A stretch of DNA of 64,000 nucleotides from Streptomyces xanthophaeus (GTDB lineage: Bacteria; Actinomycetota; Actinomycetes; Streptomycetales; Streptomycetaceae): assembly GCF_000725805.1 (NCBI RefSeq), contig NZ_KL647135.1:62001-126000 (forward strand), in the 5' to 3' direction. Positions 25,067-35,199 of the stretch are shown here, piece by piece (the stretch's first letter is position 1; each line of letters begins with the position of its first letter). Made by a program: the position numbers and the translations under genes. The notes under the pieces were generated by a model that had not been told where the DNA came from, did no database searches, and saw only the letters and a list, made by a program, of their open reading frames with translations.

Positions 25067-25824
25067 TTGGCCTTGCCCGGGCCCTCTTCGACGAAGCTGC
25101 GCATGCCGCGCTCGCGGTCCTCGGTGGCGAACAGGCCCGCGAACCAGTTGCGTTCGATCGTCAGCCCGGTGTCGATGTCGGTCTCCAGGCCCGCGTCCAC
25201 GCACTCCTTGGCGGCGCGCAGGGCGATGGCCGGCCCCTTGGCGAGCTTCGCGGCCCAGGCGTGGGCCTGCTCGTACACCTCCGCGGCCGGCACCACCCGG
25301 TCGACCAGGCCCAGGGTCAGCGCCTCGTCGGCCTTGACCATGCGCCCGGTGAAGATGAGGTCCTTGGCCCTGGACGGGCCGACCAGCCGGGACAGGCGCT
25401 GCGTGCCGCCCGCACCCGGGATCAGGCCCAGCAGGATCTCGGGCTGGCCGAGCTTCGCGTTGTCGGCCGCGATCCGGAAGTCGGCGCACAGCGCCAGCTC
25501 GCAACCGCCGCCCAGGGCGTAGCCGGTGACGGCCGCGACGACGGGCTTGGGGATCCGGGCCACCGCGGTGAAGGCGTCCTGCAGGGCGCGGGACCGCGCG
25601 ACCATCGCCGCGTGGTCCATGGTCTGCATTTCCTTGATGTCCGCCCCGGCCGCGAACACCTTCTCGCCGCCGTAGATGACGACCGCGCGGACGTCGGACC
25701 GGTCGGTGGCCTCCACCGCGAGCTCGCGCAGCCGGTCCTGGGTGGCGATGTCCAGGGCGTTCATGGGCGGCCGGTCCAGGCGGAGGGTGCCGACGCCTTC
25801 GGAGACTTCGAGAGAGAGGGTCAT
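25057..25824 (-). CDS. Enoyl-CoA hydratase/isomerase family protein
   Basis: A 255-residue crotonase-fold enzyme. The oxyanion-hole region is GGEKVFAAGADIKEM, the first catalytic glutamate is in GYALGGGCELALCADFRIA and the second in GQPEILLGLIPGAGGTQRL, so hydration of trans-2-enoyl-CoA in fatty-acid beta-oxidation is likely. The start is ATG 25824. It stands alone; no dehydrogenase or thiolase is adjacent. Its last codons and stop lie in a 14-bp tandem repeat tract. Confidence 0.93.
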   Translation of the reverse strand: MTLSLEVSEGVGTLRLDRPPMNALDIATQDRLRELAVEATDRSDVRAVVIYGGEKVFAAGADIKEMQTMDHAAMVARSRALQDAFTAVARIPKPVVAAVTGYALGGGCELALCADFRIAADNAKLGQPEILLGLIPGAGGTQRLSRLVGPSRAKDLIFTGRMVKADEALTLGLVDRVVPAAEVYEQAHAWAAKLAKGPAIALRAAKECVDAGLETDIDTGLTIERNWFAGLFATEDRERGMRSFVEEGPGKAKFV

Positions 25825-25854
25825 ACGGGCCAGGTTAGTGCCGGTTAACGTGGA

Positions 25855-25889
25855 GCGGCCCGGTGCTGTGTGTCACAGCACCGGGCCGC
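25855..25889 (-). terminator. Perfect 16-bp hairpin after the first L,D-transpeptidase gene
   Basis: Arms 25855-25870 and 25874-25889 (GCGGCCCGGTGCTGTG and its exact complement) leave a three-base loop. It lies 22 bp after the stop codon at 25912 on the minus strand. Confidence 0.88.
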
Positions 25890-25911
25890 ACGTACTGCGC
25901 GGATCAGCGGA

Positions 25912-27150
25912 CTACTTGATCCACTCCGACCACTCCATGTTCCAGCCGTTGAGGCCGTTCTCCGGGGCGATCTGCTTGTCCTTGGAGTTCTTCACGATGA
26001 CCACGTCGCCGATCAGCGACTCGTTGAAGAACCAGGCGGCGGGCTGGTTCCCGTCGCCGCCGCCGCGGGCGTCGCGCAGGCCGACGCAGCCGTGGCTGAC
26101 GTTCTCGGAGCCGAACGTGCTGGACGCGGCCCAGTAGTTGCCGTGGACGAAGGTGCCGGAGTTCGACAGCCGCATCGCGTGCGGGACGTCGGGGATGTCG
26201 TACTCGCCGCCGAAGCCGACGGTGGCGCCGTTCATCCGGGTCACCTTGTACTTCTCGCTGATGACCATCTGCCCGTTGTAGGTGGTCGTCGACGGGGCGC
26301 CCGCGGTGATCGGGACGTTCTTGAGCACCTGCCCGTCACGGACGACCTGCATCTGCTTGGTGCCTGCGTCCACGGTGGAGACCTGCGAGCGGCCGATGGT
26401 GAAGGTGACCGTACGGGTCTGCTTGCCGTAGACGCCGGGTCGGCCTTCGACCCCGTCGAGGGCGATCTTCACGGTGACCTTGGTGCCCGCGGCCCAGTAG
26501 TTCTCCGGGCGGAAGTCGAGGCGGTCGTTGCCGAACCAGTGGCCCTCGACGGGGACGGAGGGCTCGGCGGTCACGGTGATGGCCTTCTCCACGGCCTCCG
26601 GGTTGGTGATCCCGCGGGTGAAGTTGATCGACACCGGCATGCCCACGCCGACGGTGGCGCCGTCCTCCGGGGTGTAGTGGCCGACGAAGGTGTTGGTCGG
26701 GGTCAGCGTCGTGAAGGTGGTGTCCTTGGCGGACTCCCGGCCCGCCTCGTCCTTGGCGACCGCGTGCACCTTGTACTCGGTGGCGGAGGCCAGGTGCCGC
26801 GCGGGCTCCCAGCTCGCGCCGTCGTCGGCGACCTTGCCCTCGACCTGGTTGCCCTTGGTGTCGGCGACCGTCACCGTGGTGAGCTTGCCGCCCGTGCTGG
26901 ATATCTTCAGGACGCCGCTGGTCGCGACCTCCTTGGCCCCGTCGTCGGGCTTGACGGTCACCACCGCCGTCGATGCCTCGGTACCCGTCTTGCCGCCGCC
27001 CCCGGCATCGTCGCCACCGCTCCCACTCTTGCCGCCTCCGCCGCCGCTGCAAGCTGTGGTGAACAGCAGAGCCGCCCCCAGCAGGAGGGCCGGCAGGCCG
27101 GTGCGGGCGCGGCCGCGTATCGGCTGCAGGTTCACTCGTGTTCTCCCCAT
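25912..27150 (-). CDS. L,D-transpeptidase lipoprotein with Ig-like domains (Ldt type 1)
   Basis: A 412-residue cell-wall crosslinking enzyme, predicted to make 3-3 links in peptidoglycan. The lipobox TTACSGG puts the lipidated cysteine at residue 34, followed by a Gly/Ser linker. Two Ig-like domains (about residues 65-260) precede the YkuD catalytic domain (about 265-390), whose active site is SHGCVGLRDA with the upstream histidine in GTFVHGNYWA. A C-terminal Trp-rich end (GWNMEWSEWIK) closes the protein, as in mycobacterial LdtMt2-type enzymes. ATG 27150 gives a normal leader; the frame extends to 27195. The start codon lies inside a 16-bp inverted repeat. It is a paralogue of the gene at 30562-31791. 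Confidence 0.92.
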   Translation of the reverse strand: MGRTRVNLQPIRGRARTGLPALLLGAALLFTTACSGGGGGKSGSGGDDAGGGGKTGTEASTAVVTVKPDDGAKEVATSGVLKISSTGGKLTTVTVADTKGNQVEGKVADDGASWEPARHLASATEYKVHAVAKDEAGRESAKDTTFTTLTPTNTFVGHYTPEDGATVGVGMPVSINFTRGITNPEAVEKAITVTAEPSVPVEGHWFGNDRLDFRPENYWAAGTKVTVKIALDGVEGRPGVYGKQTRTVTFTIGRSQVSTVDAGTKQMQVVRDGQVLKNVPITAGAPSTTTYNGQMVISEKYKVTRMNGATVGFGGEYDIPDVPHAMRLSNSGTFVHGNYWAASSTFGSENVSHGCVGLRDARGGGDGNQPAAWFFNESLIGDVVIVKNSKDKQIAPENGLNGWNMEWSEWIK

Positions 27151-27210
27151 GTCCCCCGCGCGCGGACAGTCGCGCGCTTGTCGACAGGTAACCACATGGG
27201 GAGAACACGA
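27136..27210 (-). promoter_or_regulatory. 16-bp perfect inverted repeat enclosing the L,D-transpeptidase start codon
   Basis: Arms 27136-27151 and 27195-27210 are exact complements over 16 bp. The right-hand arm in mRNA contains the start codon and codons 2-5. The 43-base loop carries the GGGGG ribosome site and a second small stem GCGCGC/GCGCGC at 27158-27163 and 27172-27177. If transcription starts above 27210, the mRNA could hide its own start codon. Confidence 0.7.
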
Positions 27211-27273
27211 AAAGGCACGGTCTTGTCACCGTTCCGTCCCAAGTGCCGGGGCAGGACGGGAGGGTCGGGAAGG

Positions 27274-28029
27274 TCAGTCGTCGGTGCCGGGCTTGGTCCC
27301 CCACACGAAGACGGCGTCGCCCTCGGTGAGCAGGTTCCACAGGCGTTCGGCGTCCGGGACGGACAGGTTCACGCAGCCTGCCGAACCGCCGTGCGCGTAG
27401 AGGTCCCCGGGGCGCCCGTGCAGGGCCTGGCCGCCGTCGAAGAACTGGGCGTAGGGCATGGGGGCGTCGTCGTACAGCGTGGACTTGTGGTCGATGCTGC
27501 GCCAGTACACCTCGTGCCAGCCGGGGCGGGTCTCCTGGTCGTCCCGGCCGGTCCGGACCGGCACGGGCGGGAAGACGATGCGCCGGCCGGCCTGCACCCA
27601 GAGCAGTTGCCGCTCCATGTCCACACAGGTCACCCGGTAGCTGCGGACGGGGCAGCCGCCGGCGGCGTTGGGCTCGGCGCGGGCGGCCACGGCGACCATC
27701 GTGCGGTAGGTGGCCAGGCCCGGGTACCCGTCGGCCGGTTCGATGCCGTGGGCCTTCTGGAAGACCCGGACGGCTGCGCAGTCGGCCGGGCTCTGCACGC
27801 CGTCGGCGGTGCGGCCCAGATGGGCCTCCAGCTCCCGCTGGTAGGGGCCGGTGCCCGCGGTGCAGGGCTCCTCGGGGGCGCGGGCCCCCGGCGCGGCGGC
27901 CGCGGGAGCCGGGAGCGCCAGGCACAGGACCGCCGCCAGGACCGTCAGCGCGCCCGGCGCGCGCAGTGCGCGGCGGGGCCCGCGTGCGGAGCCCGCGCCG
28001 GTCGTGACCCACTCTTCGCGTGCCGCCAT
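27274..28029 (-). CDS. Secreted L,D-transpeptidase with peptidoglycan-binding-like region
   Basis: A 251-residue exported YkuD-family protein. The leader is long, with a hydrophobic stretch GALTVLAAVLCLALPAPAAA at about residues 31-50. A region of about 60 residues after it (PYQRELEAHLG to PADGYPG) resembles a helical peptidoglycan-binding domain. The catalytic domain follows with HGGSAGCVNLSVPDA holding the nucleophile cysteine. It lacks the Ig-like domains of the two neighbouring lipoproteins and has two extra cysteines (GCPVRSYRVTC) that may pair. ATG 28029 has GAGGAGG upstream; the longer frame to 28143 lacks a better site. Confidence 0.88.
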   Translation of the reverse strand: MAAREEWVTTGAGSARGPRRALRAPGALTVLAAVLCLALPAPAAAAPGARAPEEPCTAGTGPYQRELEAHLGRTADGVQSPADCAAVRVFQKAHGIEPADGYPGLATYRTMVAVAARAEPNAAGGCPVRSYRVTCVDMERQLLWVQAGRRIVFPPVPVRTGRDDQETRPGWHEVYWRSIDHKSTLYDDAPMPYAQFFDGGQALHGRPGDLYAHGGSAGCVNLSVPDAERLWNLLTEGDAVFVWGTKPGTDD

Positions 28030-28199
28030 ACGGACCTCCTCGGGCCCGCCGGCCGGACCGCCTCGGCCAGCCCACCACGACCGGGCCCGGGGCCGCCCGC
28101 GCGGGTGCGCCGGTGGGGTGAGGGGCTCACTCCACCGGCGCACGCGGGACCGGGCGACGACACCGCGCCCGGGCGGGGCCGGGGCGGGGCCGGCCGGCG

Positions 28200-30389
28200 T
28201 CAGGCCCGGGGGCCGTTGCCGTCCTTACCGCCCTTGCCGTCCTTACCGCCCTTGCCGTCCTTACCGCCCTTGCCCTTGCCGTGGTCGTCGCGCCGGTTCT
28301 CCAGCGTCACCACGAGCCGCCCGTCCGGGGTGTTCCCGTCCAGCCGCAGCGGCCCGGTGACCCGCTCGCGCGGCAGCACGTACCCCTCGGGGACCGCGGT
28401 CTCGACGAGGTAGTACTGGCCCTCCTCCAGGCCGGTGAACGTGCAGCCGCCGGCCCCGTCGGTGGCGCAGCCCGGCTTGGCCAGCACGTCGGCGTTGATG
28501 CCTCGGGTCTGGAGACCGGCGGTGCCGTTGGTCTCCTTCCACACCTCGAACACGGCGCCCCGCAGCGGGCGGCCGGTCTTGGCGTCCTTCTTCAGGAGGT
28601 GGATCGAGCCCTCGTACTCCGGCGGCTCCGCCGCGTTGGGGACGTTCACCACCACTCCGGTCTGCTCGTCCTCGGTGTCGACGTCGAAGGGCGTGACCGG
28701 GTTCGCGGGCAGTTCGTAGCCGTCCGGGGCGGCGGTCTCCCGCCAGTAGTACGAGCCTCCGGCGGGCAGCTGCACCGTGCAGGTGCCCTGCGCGCCGGTC
28801 ACGCAGCTCCCGTCCAGCCTGGTGTCCGGACGGCCGCCGTCGGTCTGGAGGCCGGTGAGGCCGTTGGTCTCGCGCCACAGCTCGAAGCGGGCGCCCGGCA
28901 GCAGTGCGCCGCCCGCCGCGGCGGTCTTGCGCAGGGTCACCTCGACCGTGACCGGGTTCGGGGTCCTGGTGTTGACCGCCTCCGTCCGTACGCCGACCGG
29001 GGCGTTCTCCCGGGTCAGCGTGACCGGGAAGACCGGGTTCTGCGGCAGCTGGTAGCCGTCGGGGGCCACGGTCTCGCGCCAGTAGTAGAGGTCGGGTTCG
29101 AGTCCGTCCTGCGCGCAGAGGCCGTTCTCGTCGGTGGTGCACCCGGTCACCGGGGTGTCCGCGCCCGGACCGGTGACCTGGAGCCCTTCGGTGCCGTTGG
29201 TCTCGCGCCACAGCTCGAAGCGGGCGCCGGGCAGTACGCCGCCCGCCTCGTTGCGCTTGAGGACGGAGACTTCACCGGTCACCGGCTGCGGGTCGGGGCC
29301 GCAGTCGGGGAGGTCGCCGTTGAAGGGGTAGGCGTGGAACTCCTGGCCGCCGCCCACGCCCGGCTCGCTGGTGTGGGTGACGGAGCCGGTGGTGAAGAAG
29401 CGTCCGTTGATGCCGGGGAGCCGGACGTTGGTCTCGGAGGTCTGCTGCCCCATCAGGAAGCTGCCCTGGAACTGGCCGGTGCCGTTCAGGTTGACCGTGG
29501 TGGCGTCCGGGAAGTTCCACAGCAGCCGGTCGCGGTAGGCGTTGAGGGGATCGCTGTCCTCGATGCCGCCGCTGTAGGTGTTGATGGTCCGGGTGTTGCC
29601 GAGGACGTTGACGAGGATGGTGGCGCCCGCCGGGATCTCCTGGAAGACGACGCCCTGCTGTCCCCCGCGGGCGCCGACCAGGTCCGCGTCCACGTTGAAG
29701 ACCTGGAGGCGTGAGCTGCCGTCGCCCCGGAGGGTGGTCTGGTAGCCCTGGTTGGTCACCGTGCCGGTGGCCGGACGGAGCTGCCCGCCGACCCTGGCGT
29801 AGCACTGGCTGGCGGCGCTGAGCCGGTCGCGCAGTCCCGCGTAGGGCAGGGCGGCGGCGGGGTCCGGCCGCAGGGTGCCGCTCACCACGCCCGTGACGGT
29901 GCCCGCGTGGCGGACGACGCCGCCGTCGGCGAGCAGGCGCTCGCCGGTGGCGACGGTGATGTCTCCGCCCGTGGTGAGGAAGTCCGCTCCGGCGGGCGGT
30001 GGCACCAGCGAGCCGGCGCCGACGATGCCGACGTTGTAGCGGCTGTCGGCTCCGGTCGCCTTGTCCTGGTCGAAGTCGCCGAGGACGACGAGCCGGCCCT
30101 CGGCCTCCGAAGCCCGCTCGCGGACCCGGAAGTCACCGCCGACGAAGATGTTGATGCCGTTGTCCCGGCCCCTGAACACGGTGCCGGTGCCGATGGGCGG
30201 ATACGGATCGGGGCAGTCCCGCGGAGCCGCGGCCACGCAGGGACCGAGCCCGCCCGGCAGCGGAGCCCGCAGGACCTCGGCGGGCCGGTCGGCCCCCGCC
30301 CCGGCCGCGGGGGCCCCGGAAGCCATGGGGGCCCCGGCGGCCAGCACGGCTCCGATCGCTAGCCCGAGGGTCCAGTTCCTTGCTGACAT
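28200..30389 (-). CDS. Large surface protein: choice-of-anchor A region plus three SpaA/Cna-B-like domains
   Basis: A 729-residue exported protein. A leader (WTLGLAIGAVLAAGAPMASG) is followed by a domain of about 340 residues of the choice-of-anchor A type, with GINIFVGGDFRV and INTYSGGIEDSDP as recognisable pieces. Three domains of about 100 residues come next, each with LPGARFELWRETNG or LRGAVFEVWKETNG and a closing YYWRETxAPDGYxLP-type motif. These hold Lys and Glu where pilin-like isopeptide bonds form. The protein ends in Gly-Lys-Asp repeats (three identical 18-bp units at the DNA level). No LPXTG motif or final hydrophobic helix is present, so covalent sortase anchoring is not supported; it is either released or held by charge. 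Start is ATG 30389. Confidence 0.85.
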   Translation of the reverse strand: MSARNWTLGLAIGAVLAAGAPMASGAPAAGAGADRPAEVLRAPLPGGLGPCVAAAPRDCPDPYPPIGTGTVFRGRDNGINIFVGGDFRVRERASEAEGRLVVLGDFDQDKATGADSRYNVGIVGAGSLVPPPAGADFLTTGGDITVATGERLLADGGVVRHAGTVTGVVSGTLRPDPAAALPYAGLRDRLSAASQCYARVGGQLRPATGTVTNQGYQTTLRGDGSSRLQVFNVDADLVGARGGQQGVVFQEIPAGATILVNVLGNTRTINTYSGGIEDSDPLNAYRDRLLWNFPDATTVNLNGTGQFQGSFLMGQQTSETNVRLPGINGRFFTTGSVTHTSEPGVGGGQEFHAYPFNGDLPDCGPDPQPVTGEVSVLKRNEAGGVLPGARFELWRETNGTEGLQVTGPGADTPVTGCTTDENGLCAQDGLEPDLYYWRETVAPDGYQLPQNPVFPVTLTRENAPVGVRTEAVNTRTPNPVTVEVTLRKTAAAGGALLPGARFELWRETNGLTGLQTDGGRPDTRLDGSCVTGAQGTCTVQLPAGGSYYWRETAAPDGYELPANPVTPFDVDTEDEQTGVVVNVPNAAEPPEYEGSIHLLKKDAKTGRPLRGAVFEVWKETNGTAGLQTRGINADVLAKPGCATDGAGGCTFTGLEEGQYYLVETAVPEGYVLPRERVTGPLRLDGNTPDGRLVVTLENRRDDHGKGKGGKDGKGGKDGKGGKDGNGPRA
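28215..28272. repeat. 18-bp tandem repeat coding for Gly-Lys-Asp units
   Basis: Three near-identical copies of an 18-bp unit (GTCCTTACCGCCCTTGCC on the plus strand) encode the C-terminal GGKDGK repeats of the surface protein. Identical codons across copies point to recent expansion. Confidence 0.85.
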
Positions 30390-30561
30390 GACGCTCCGTC
30401 CGTTACCCGCTCCGATGTGCCCTGACAGGCTGGAGCGGGTCCCGGCGGGCGGTCCGGCAGGACACTCGGCGCTACGGCATTCCGATCACACGAATCACCC
30501 TTCCGGGGGGTGACGGGGCGGGTGACCGGGCCGGATACCTGGGCAGCGGACGGGCCGGTGC

Positions 30562-31791
30562 TCAGGTGAGGGCGGAGCCCGCCGCCCAGTCCGTCCAGGA
30601 CATGTTCCAGCCGCCCAGGCCGTTGTTCGGGGCCACCGTCTTGTCCTGCGAGTTGACGACCTCCACCACGTCGCCGACGAGCGTCCGGTCGAAGAACCAG
30701 CCGGCCGGGGTGTCCGAGCCGCCGCCCTTGTCGTCGCGCAGGCCGACGCAGCCGTGGCTCACGTTGGTGGTGCCGAAGGTGTCGGGGCTGGCCCAGTAGT
30801 TCCCGTGCAGGAAGGTCCCGGAGCTGGTGAGCCGCATGGCGTGCGGGACGTCGGGGATGTCGTACTCGCCGCCGAACCCGACGGTCTGGCCGTTCATCCG
30901 GGTCACGTCGAAGAGCTCCATGACCACCATCTTGCCGTTGTACGTGGTCGTCTTCGGGGCGCCCGCGGTGATCGGGACGGTCGACAGCAGCTCCCCGTCC
31001 CGGCGGACCTCCATCGTGTGCGCGGCGGCGTCCACCGTGGAGACCTGGGACCGGCCCACGGTGAAGGTGACGGTCTTGTCCTGGATGCCGTACGAGCCGG
31101 GCGCGCCCTCGACGTCCCGCAGGTTCAGCCGCACCGTGACCACGGTGCCCGGCTTCCAGTACTGCTTGGGCCTGAAGTCGAGCCGCTCGTCGCCGAACCA
31201 GTGGCCGACCACCTCCACGGGCGGGACGGAGGTGACGGTGATGGCCCGCTCCACCTCCGCGCGGCGCTCGATGGAGCGGTTGAAGCCGAAGGAGACGATC
31301 ATGCCGGTGCCCACGGTGGAGCGGTGCTCGGGCTTGAAGTAGCCGATGAACCGTTCCTCGGGCACGTAGGTGGTGAAGGTGGTGTGCCGGGCCTGGCGGC
31401 GGTTGTGGCCGTCGAGGGCGACCGCGTCCACGGTGTACTTGGCCGCGAGGGCGAGCCGGCCCGCCGCGGGGTCGGGGCTCCAGCTGAGCCCGTCCGCGGC
31501 GATGGCACCGGGGACCTGTTCCTCCTGGGCGTCCTCCACCTTGGTCACCACGACCCGCTCCAGCCGCCCTTCGGGGACGCTGACCGTGAGGCGCCCGTCG
31601 GCCGGGACCCCCTTGGCGTTGTCGTCGGGGCTGACCCGGATGGCCTCCTCCGGCGAGCGCGGTTTTCCGGGCAGCTGGATCTCGACCGGGGACCGGCCGT
31701 CCTGGGTGCATCCGGCCAGGCCGCCCAGGAGGGCCGCCCATGCCGCCACGGCGGCCAAGCCCGCCCCTGCCCGCCTCGTCAGAAGAATCAC
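30562..31791 (-). CDS. L,D-transpeptidase lipoprotein with Ig-like domains (Ldt type 1, paralogue)
   Basis: A 409-residue paralogue of the enzyme at 25912-27150, with the same layout: lipobox LAGC after a hydrophobic leader, two Ig-like domains, a YkuD domain with SHGCVGLRDD, a histidine in GTFLHGNYWA, and a Trp-rich end (GWNMSWTDW). It should form 3-3 peptidoglycan crosslinks. The frame extends far upstream to 32316 across the divergent glgX region; the leader points to GTG 31791 but its Shine-Dalgarno is weak (GGACG), so the exact start is uncertain. It is divergent from glgX. Confidence 0.9.
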   Translation of the reverse strand: MILLTRRAGAGLAAVAAWAALLGGLAGCTQDGRSPVEIQLPGKPRSPEEAIRVSPDDNAKGVPADGRLTVSVPEGRLERVVVTKVEDAQEEQVPGAIAADGLSWSPDPAAGRLALAAKYTVDAVALDGHNRRQARHTTFTTYVPEERFIGYFKPEHRSTVGTGMIVSFGFNRSIERRAEVERAITVTSVPPVEVVGHWFGDERLDFRPKQYWKPGTVVTVRLNLRDVEGAPGSYGIQDKTVTFTVGRSQVSTVDAAAHTMEVRRDGELLSTVPITAGAPKTTTYNGKMVVMELFDVTRMNGQTVGFGGEYDIPDVPHAMRLTSSGTFLHGNYWASPDTFGTTNVSHGCVGLRDDKGGGSDTPAGWFFDRTLVGDVVEVVNSQDKTVAPNNGLGGWNMSWTDWAAGSALT

Positions 31792-31846
31792 GAAGCGTCC
31801 AACGACCGCGCCCCTCCGGGGGAAACGTGAGGGCGGCGTACGTTCC

Positions 31847-31869
31847 GGGCAGAACACTCGGGGCAGAAC
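31847..31869. promoter_or_regulatory. Direct repeat GGGCAGAAC in the transpeptidase/glgX divergent region
   Basis: Two exact copies of GGGCAGAAC begin at 31847 and 31861, 14 bp apart, about 55 bp upstream of the transpeptidase start and 100 bp upstream of glgX. It is a candidate regulator-binding or promoter repeat; 14-bp spacing is not a full helical turn multiple. Confidence 0.35.
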
Positions 31870-31963
31870 AGTGGGAAGGACCACACGGGGGCAGGCCCGG
31901 GCCGGGACGCCGGGGCCGCACTCCCCTCCCCCTGCCGGTACCCAGGAGCCGTGGAGGCGGGCA

Positions 31964-34300
<2,337 letters not shown>

Positions 34301-34338
34301 GGGGGGCGGCCCCGGTCCTCGCCGCCGGCCGCTCCCTG

Positions 34339-34398
34339 CCGCGTTCCGCTCCGTACCGCTGATTCCGGACGTAGGGGATCATCCGGAGCGGAACGCGG
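34339..34398 (+). terminator. 15-bp perfect inverted repeat with nested TCCGGA pair after glgX
   Basis: Arms 34339-34353 and 34384-34398 (CCGCGTTCCGCTCCG and its complement) are separated by 30 bases. TCCGGA occurs in the loop (from about 34364) and again at 34382-34387, overlapping the right arm, so an alternative stem is possible. It lies 38 bp after glgX and 79 bp before the next gene; terminator or leader control are both plausible. Confidence 0.6.
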
Positions 34399-34476
34399 GC
34401 TCCGCCCTGCGATGATGTGCGCGTCGTACGCGCGTGCACACGGACACGCGTTCCATCGAGGGGTCCAGGGGTACGC

Positions 34477-35199
34477 ATGGCGAGTGTCGGGACCGCGCTG
34501 CGGGAGCTGCGCGGGGCGCAGAAGTCGGCGAAGGGGGTGTCGCTCTATTCGCGGTTCGTCAACCGGCCCGCGGGGCGGTATCTGGCCGCCGCGTCGTACG
34601 CCGTGGGGCTCACCCCGAACCAGGTGACGCTGGTCAGCGCCGCCTTCAGCTTCGCCGCGGTGGCCGCGGTGGCCCTGGCCGCGCCCTCCTGGGGCCTGGG
34701 GCTGGCGGTGTGGGCGGCACTGGCCGTCGGCTTCGCCTTCGACTCGGCCGACGGGCAGCTGGCCCGGTTGCGCGGGGGCGGCAGCGCCGCGGGCGAATGG
34801 CTCGACCACGTCGTGGACTGCGCCAAGCTCACCGCGCTGCACACCTGCGTGCTGATCGCCTTCTACCGTTTCCCCGACGCCTACGGAACGGGTTCCGACG
34901 GCTGGCTGCTGGTACCGCTGGCCTTCCAGTTCGCGTCGGTCGTCACCTTCTTCGGAGGGCTGCTGACCGAGAAGCTGAAGCCGAAGCCCGCGCCGGGGAG
35001 CCCTGCCGCCGCGCCGTCGACCGTGCGCGCGGTGGCGCTGCTGCCCGTGGACTACGGGGTGTTCTGCCTGGTGTTCCTGCTGCTGGGCGGCGGGGAGCTG
35101 TTCCGCTGGGCGTACGCGGGCCTGGGCGTGGTCGCCGCGCTGTTCCTGCTGGCCTTCCTCGCCAAGTGGTTCCGGGAGCTCAGCGCCGTTCCGCGGTGA
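34477..35199 (+). CDS. CDP-alcohol phosphotransferase family membrane protein
   Basis: A 240-residue integral membrane enzyme with about six helices. The family active-site motif is complete: DSADGQLARLRGGGSAAGEW then LDHVVD, i.e. D-G-x2-A-R-x8-G-x3-D-x3-D. Such enzymes transfer a phosphoalcohol from CDP-alcohol to an acceptor, usually lipid. ATG 34477 has AGGGG five bases upstream and is preferred to the frame start at 34417. Its 3' end overlaps the convergent nucleotidyltransferase gene by 20 bp. That partner could make the activated alcohol, so a specialised lipid or polymer head group is possible, not proven. Confidence 0.9.
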   Translation: MASVGTALRELRGAQKSAKGVSLYSRFVNRPAGRYLAAASYAVGLTPNQVTLVSAAFSFAAVAAVALAAPSWGLGLAVWAALAVGFAFDSADGQLARLRGGGSAAGEWLDHVVDCAKLTALHTCVLIAFYRFPDAYGTGSDGWLLVPLAFQFASVVTFFGGLLTEKLKPKPAPGSPAAAPSTVRAVALLPVDYGVFCLVFLLLGGGELFRWAYAGLGVVAALFLLAFLAKWFRELSAVPR

